The translations under genes and the position numbers were made by a program. DNA of 11,656 nt, from the NCBI GenBank assembly GCA_003024985.2, contig PXIH01S0047744.1; one strand, 5' to 3'. The notes below the pieces were generated by a model. That model worked only from the letters and a program-made list of their open reading frames with translations, did not search any database and was not told where the DNA came from. Of the stretch, positions 8,752 to 11,656 are shown piece after piece. The stretch comes from Euperipatoides rowelli. Taxonomy: Eukaryota > Onychophora > Udeonychophora > Euonychophora > Peripatopsidae. Within the stretch, counting starts at the first letter, position 1; each line of letters starts with the position of its first letter.

Positions 8752-9003
8752 CAATCGAATTCTTTGAAATCCATCCAAAAAAGAGCTGTTAGAGTTATTC
8801 TGGGGCATCAGTTCACCTCATACCAGAATGCTCTTTCTCTACTTCAGCTTCAATCACTTAAAGACAGGAGACATTATTTGTTTGAAAGATTCTCATTATC
8901 TTTCTCTACTGAATTTAAGCACCTTCTTCCTTCTAGGAATTTTGAACTGCATCCACATAATACTAGAGGATCAACTAAACTTCAACGNAAATTTCTGATC
9001 TAA
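8752..9003 (+). mobile_element. C-terminal fragment of a LINE (non-LTR) reverse transcriptase
   Basis: The open frame reads SLKSIQKRAVRVILGHQF, then SYQNALSLLQLQSLKDRRHY, LFERFSLSF, HLLPSRN and NTRGSTKLQ before a taa stop at 9001-9003. The series [L/S]-x-x-[I/L]-Q-K-R-A-x-R-x-I-L-G, a Y-x-x-A-L-x-x-L motif, a L-x-x-R-R block and a late N-T-R is typical of the extreme C-terminus of jockey/CR1-like LINE ORF2 proteins. The catalytic reverse transcriptase and the endonuclease are absent, so this is a 5'-truncated, dead copy of the kind left by incomplete reverse transcription. The first ATG-like start in this frame is not genuine; the stretch is a fragment. The N at 8988 lies near the end, so the last five codons are uncertain. 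The exact clade is not resolved. Confidence 0.78.
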
Positions 9004-9098
9004 ATTCAGATCCTATTTTTATTCTTTTATTTTGGACACTAGGTGGTTTGAGTTGGTGTGTGTTTGGGGGAGTGTATAGGTAGGGGGGGTTTACGACA

Positions 9099-9286
9099 TA
9101 TGTGGTGTAAAGCTGGAGTCCCAAACCCTTGAGGTACCCATCATGTAGAATAGGGTGAGTCAGCACTTTATATATGTGGTGTAAAGCTGGAGTCCCAAAC
9201 CCTTGAGGTACCATCATGTAGAATAGGCTGAGCCAGCACTTTATATATGTGGTGTAAAGCTGGAGTCCCAGACCCTTGAGGTAACC
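9099..9286. repeat. 73/74-bp tandem repeat, about 2.6 copies
   Basis: Copies start with tatgtggtgtaaagctggag at 9099, 9173 and 9246. The first two run through tcccaaacccttgaggtacc, catcatgtagaatagg and cagcactttata. The third diverges after ccttgaggtaacc (about 9286). Each later copy is preceded by cactttata, so the unit includes what looks like the flank of the hAT-like element described at 9247-9470. Confidence 0.92.
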
Positions 9287-9470
9287 AAATGATCCAAAGT
9301 GGCAGCTAAAAACATATTTTATGGATAGTGATCAAATATTTTGCTATTACTTTATTTATTAACAACCAATAACAAATTGTCAGTAAACATATTTAGGGAA
9401 AAAATGTATATTAAACTAAAAAGGTGTGGGGGGGGGGTGGCATGACACCAAAAAATGTTGATCACTACTG
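9247..9470. mobile_element. Candidate non-autonomous hAT-type element (MITE)
   Basis: The 8-bp word ctttatat occurs at 9239-9246 and again at 9471-9478. The right-hand copy directly follows ccaaaaaatgttgatcactactg, whose reverse complement (cagtagtgatcaacatttttt) has the form of hAT terminal repeats. The left end, atgtggtgtaaagctggag, resembles the right terminus at about 7 of 12 positions once offset, with an expected CA replaced by at. An 8-bp target-site duplication and a CAGTGRTG-like terminus are hallmarks of hAT elements. The 224-bp interior has no transposase, so it would be non-autonomous. The left boundary is complicated by the tandem repeat: ctttatat also precedes the copy at 9174. 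The interior has a G homopolymer near 9427-9437. Confidence 0.5.
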
Positions 9471-9478
9471 CTTTATAT

Positions 9479-9925
9479 CACTATCTTTTAAAATTAGTTA
9501 CTCTTTGAATTAAATTGTTATATTCTCATCAAGCAAATCCTTCCACGTATTCTATATCTTTATCACGTTTCTCTCTAATTACTACTCGTTTTCATATATA
9601 AAAGTATAATTACTTTTTAAATATTCCATTTCCTTTTTGCCTATAACTCTAACTTGAAATCATTTTTCCTTTCCTGACATTATTGTTTTCTAAGATATTT
9701 TCTTTAAACATAATATTAAGTTTCTATAATTTAATTTTACACAGTGATTTATTTTTTTTAAATCGTGAATAATGTAGCTTATGATTAAAATCAGTTTTTC
9801 TTATGGCCTAATTTAATTTATATAATTATTTTATGATATTATAGACTGCAATTAATTGCAATTTGCACTCATCCTGATGATAGACATTATTTATATTAAT
9901 TATAAATATGTTTTAGTCAATGAAT
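9479..9925. other. Intergenic or intronic spacer, nothing recognised
   Basis: A+T-rich sequence with T-rich tracts and stops in all frames. No exon, RNA gene or repeat unit was recognised. Confidence 0.5.
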
Positions 9926-9929
9926 AAGA

Positions 9930-10165
9930 ATAACTATTTGTATTAGTATTAAAAAAAACTTTGAAACATGAATAAGAGATTATGTTTAAATTAGTATTAA
10001 GTAGACTTTAGTTTAAATAATAAATTATACTTATGTTTGTCTAAAACAGATGTTGGCCTATAAATAAGGACTTGTGTTTATATTAGTATTAGTAGACTTT
10101 GATCTATAAATAAGACTTTGTATTTATATTAAATCAAAATAGAAGTTAGTTTATGAATGAGAAAT
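9930..10165. repeat. Degenerate ~47-bp tandem repeat
   Basis: The phrase t(a/g)attagtatta recurs at about 9941, 9989 and 10081, with a decayed copy near 10035 and another near 10125. Copies share gaataaga-ttgtgtttatattagtatta-gtagactttg-tctataaataag. The spacing of about 47-48 bp and many substitutions indicate an old minisatellite. A related diverged stretch lies at 3525-3615. Confidence 0.7.
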
Positions 10166-10174
10166 TGTGTTCTT

Positions 10175-10205
<31 letters not shown>

Positions 10206-10206
10206 C
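10175..10206. repeat. (TTA)n / (TCA)n microsatellite
   Basis: A run of TTA units changes to tcattatcatc at its right end. It is ordinary simple sequence. Confidence 0.8.
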
Positions 10207-10470
10207 TTGAATTTATAAACTGAAAATAGATTTAAGCCAGCGACACAGAACAGTGGGTTTTCTTGAAGTGACACTAACAATTTTAAACCACATAATTTTC
10301 ATGAGATGCGCCTAACGCAATGCTGGTTGCAACATGGTGGTACTGGTACCTATCTATTTCGGCTCTGCCATATTGCTTCATATTGAGAGAAAGTTATGTA
10401 AATTGACCCAAAGTTTTAAAACAAGCTCATAGAAATGTTCGAATTAGACCAATAATCATAACAATTCAAA
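10207..10470. other. Spacer with a small G+C-richer patch
   Basis: Positions 10300-10380 are less A+T-rich than their surroundings and contain gcaacatggtggtactggtacc. No open frame of useful length exists on either strand. Its closeness to the coding relic at 10471 suggests it may belong to the same decayed insertion, which is inference. Confidence 0.35.
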
Positions 10471-10737
10471 CATATATCCTTGTTTGGACAGATAACTAAC
10501 AGAAGCTACTTGTCCAGAAATGCTAAAAGAGTTGCATGGGAGAAAGTGGCCGCATTTCTGCTGAAGGCAGTATGGGACAAGAGCTCAAGAATGTGAAAGG
10601 TACGTAATCACAATATCTATATATTATTACGTGAAGGGAAAACTTGGGATCCCTTTTTAAGCATATTGGGCGCACGGAGGAGTGTGAGATTTTTGGCAGA
10701 GTTAAAGTTTATATGGAGAGATAGTGCAATGAGCTAA
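10471..10737 (+). pseudogene. Broken coding relic, possibly MADF/SANT-like
   Basis: One frame runs from about 10471 to the taa at 10735-10737 with a single internal stop (tga 10594-10596). Before the stop it reads YLSRNAKRVAWEKVAAFLLK and then AVWDKSSRM. The spacing of A-W-x-x-[I/V]-A-x-x-L followed by x-x-W-x-x-x resembles the first two-thirds of a MADF or Myb/SANT-like DNA-binding domain, as found in transcription factors and in the accessory protein of PIF/Harbinger transposons. The usual L-R-x-x-[Y/F] end is visible only as RYV in another frame (10598-10606), implying small indels. After the stop the frame continues EGKTWDPFLSILGARRSVRF. A donor-like ggtacgtaa lies at 10599-10607, but all three frames are stopped before it. 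The domain name is tentative. Confidence 0.35.
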
Positions 10738-11284
10738 AATTTATATATAAAATTAAAACATTCATTGTTTAGCGTTGTGGCGGCTTTTTACAAAGAAAAT
10801 TTTTTTATTGGTCGAATTTCGACCAAAACTGGATTACTAGTATTTAATTATTACTCAAAATATATTTTAAAATTGTCATCGGTAAGATTTTGTAGGCTAT
10901 TGTTATATTATTTAACATTTTATGGACCAAACATGTTTAATTTTTTTTTAATGACTGCAAATTGTTTTGGTATGGGATAAAGAATTACAAAAGAAACAGT
11001 AATTGTTTAGCATATTTATTTAAAAAATTGAACCAACTAAATCACCGATACAAGAGGATATACATCATTAGTATTACATTATAGTAGATTAATTTGTTAA
11101 GGCAATATTTTAAATTATAATTATCATAGTACAGGTAATTATAATTTTAGTATTATTAATGAAAAAATATAACTATTCCACAAACAATATACTCAGGTAA
11201 ATAGTTTTAATGTAATTAACTTTCAGCTTAGTACAGGCTAATTATTTTACACCTAATATCATTATTAAAAAATTAAAAAATAAA
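10738..11284. other. A+T-rich sequence with no recognised gene
   Basis: The sequence includes a 71-codon open stretch at 10765-10980 without a proper ATG, with a hydrophobic, A+T-driven composition and no motifs, which was not accepted as a gene. No other feature was recognised. Confidence 0.5.
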
Positions 11285-11337
11285 AAACAGATGCAATGCT
11301 CATTTTGTGTGACACCAAAATATATTGGCATCTGTTT
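11285..11337. other. 53-nt inverted repeat with an inner near-palindrome
   Basis: aaacagatgc (11285-11294) is the exact reverse complement of gcatctgttt (11328-11337). Within the spacer, ttttgtgtgacaccaaaa (11303-11320) is itself a near-palindrome, so the element could fold as one stacked hairpin. Just downstream, cacactgttgtgtg (about 11351-11364) makes another small hairpin. No function is assigned. Confidence 0.6.
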
Positions 11338-11586
11338 CACTGCAATGTAACACACTGTTGTGTGTGTCACCAGCGTTAGACTAAAGAGAAAAATAAGTGT
11401 AGACCAATGATAGAATGGATAAAATGTTTATTACAATAATTACAATTAAGAATTTTATTTTTTTTTTAAATTTAATTAGAGTTTGATCTTAACACCCATG
11501 TTTTGTTATAAGGGGCTAAGCAACAAAATGTTATTTTTTCAGTAGAGCCAAAATAAGTTTTTTTTTTGTCTGAAAATTTCTAATAG
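11338..11586. other. Spacer without a gene
   Basis: Mostly A+T-rich sequence with T homopolymers near 11458-11466 and 11560-11567. Nothing coding was recognised. Confidence 0.5.
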
Positions 11587-11656
11587 TAAAACTTATTGAC
11601 ACTTTGTATATATTTATAAACTTATTGACACTTTGTATATATTTATAAACTTATTG
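11587..11656. repeat. 29-bp A+T-rich minisatellite (array X), running off the window
   Basis: The array begins with a partial unit (aaacttattgacactttgtat), then a full unit at 11610-11638, and stops inside the third at 11656. The unit is the same as at 3153-3266, with the gtat junction variant. The array probably continues beyond the window. Confidence 0.92.

Noticed and set aside
8975-9217. 80-codon open frame on the minus strand
   Set aside because: It is the translation of the 73/74-bp tandem repeat and part of the LINE tail in antisense; its internal repeat (PQGFGTPALHHIYK-like) simply mirrors the DNA repeat.
10594-10610. Strong donor-like site ggtacgtaa as the end of a host exon
   Set aside because: All three frames upstream contain stops close to the site, so no coding exon can end there.
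10765-10980. 71-codon hydrophobic open frame on the plus strand
   Set aside because: The first codon is not ATG, the hydrophobicity follows from T-richness, and no membrane-protein family was recognised.

Overview
This window reads as A+T-rich, intron-dominated animal nuclear DNA. Nothing in it looks prokaryotic: there are no long open frames or operons, while simple repeats, minisatellites, transposon debris and GT-AG splice sites are common. Frequent small words such as tactgta/tacagta, taggcct and accggta suggest an invertebrate, but the species cannot be fixed from the sequence. Seven single-N positions (96, 720, 2100, 3152, 4251, 7965, 8988) look like contig joins in a draft assembly, so the order of the pieces should be treated with care.

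The one real gene is a plus-strand split gene seen through two internal exons, 1879-1948 and 5421-5575. Joined, they encode 75 residues with no interruption and matching intron phases. They contain the segment VRLATLELTILLLKQ followed by a block ending KEESILLLRNFYK. This matches the middle region of CLEC16A (ema in Drosophila, gop-1 in C. elegans), an endolysosomal-trafficking and mitophagy protein. The other exons lie outside the window, so everything else here is intron sequence of that gene, provided the scaffold order is right.

Region by region. 1-1878 is intron with microsatellites and an exact 91-bp duplication around an N. 1949-3152 holds a 48-nt hairpin and two short open stretches of unknown origin, the second in a relatively G+C-rich, inverted-repeat-rich patch. 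3153-4250 starts in a 29-bp A+T-rich minisatellite and ends in a second, different 29-bp minisatellite. 4252-7964 is an N-bounded block carrying the second exon. 7966-8382 resumes the second minisatellite exactly where it broke off at 4250. 8752-9003 is the C-terminal tail of a decayed LINE reverse transcriptase. 9099-9470 holds a 73/74-bp tandem repeat leading into a candidate non-autonomous hAT element with an 8-bp target-site duplication. 9930-10165 is a degenerate ~47-bp repeat. 10471-10737 is a broken coding relic that may be MADF/SANT-like. The window ends inside a copy of the first 29-bp minisatellite.

No new biological system is evident. The strongest points for a second look are the minisatellite split by an exon-bearing contig, the hAT-like insertion, the compact hairpins and the unidentified coding-like relics.
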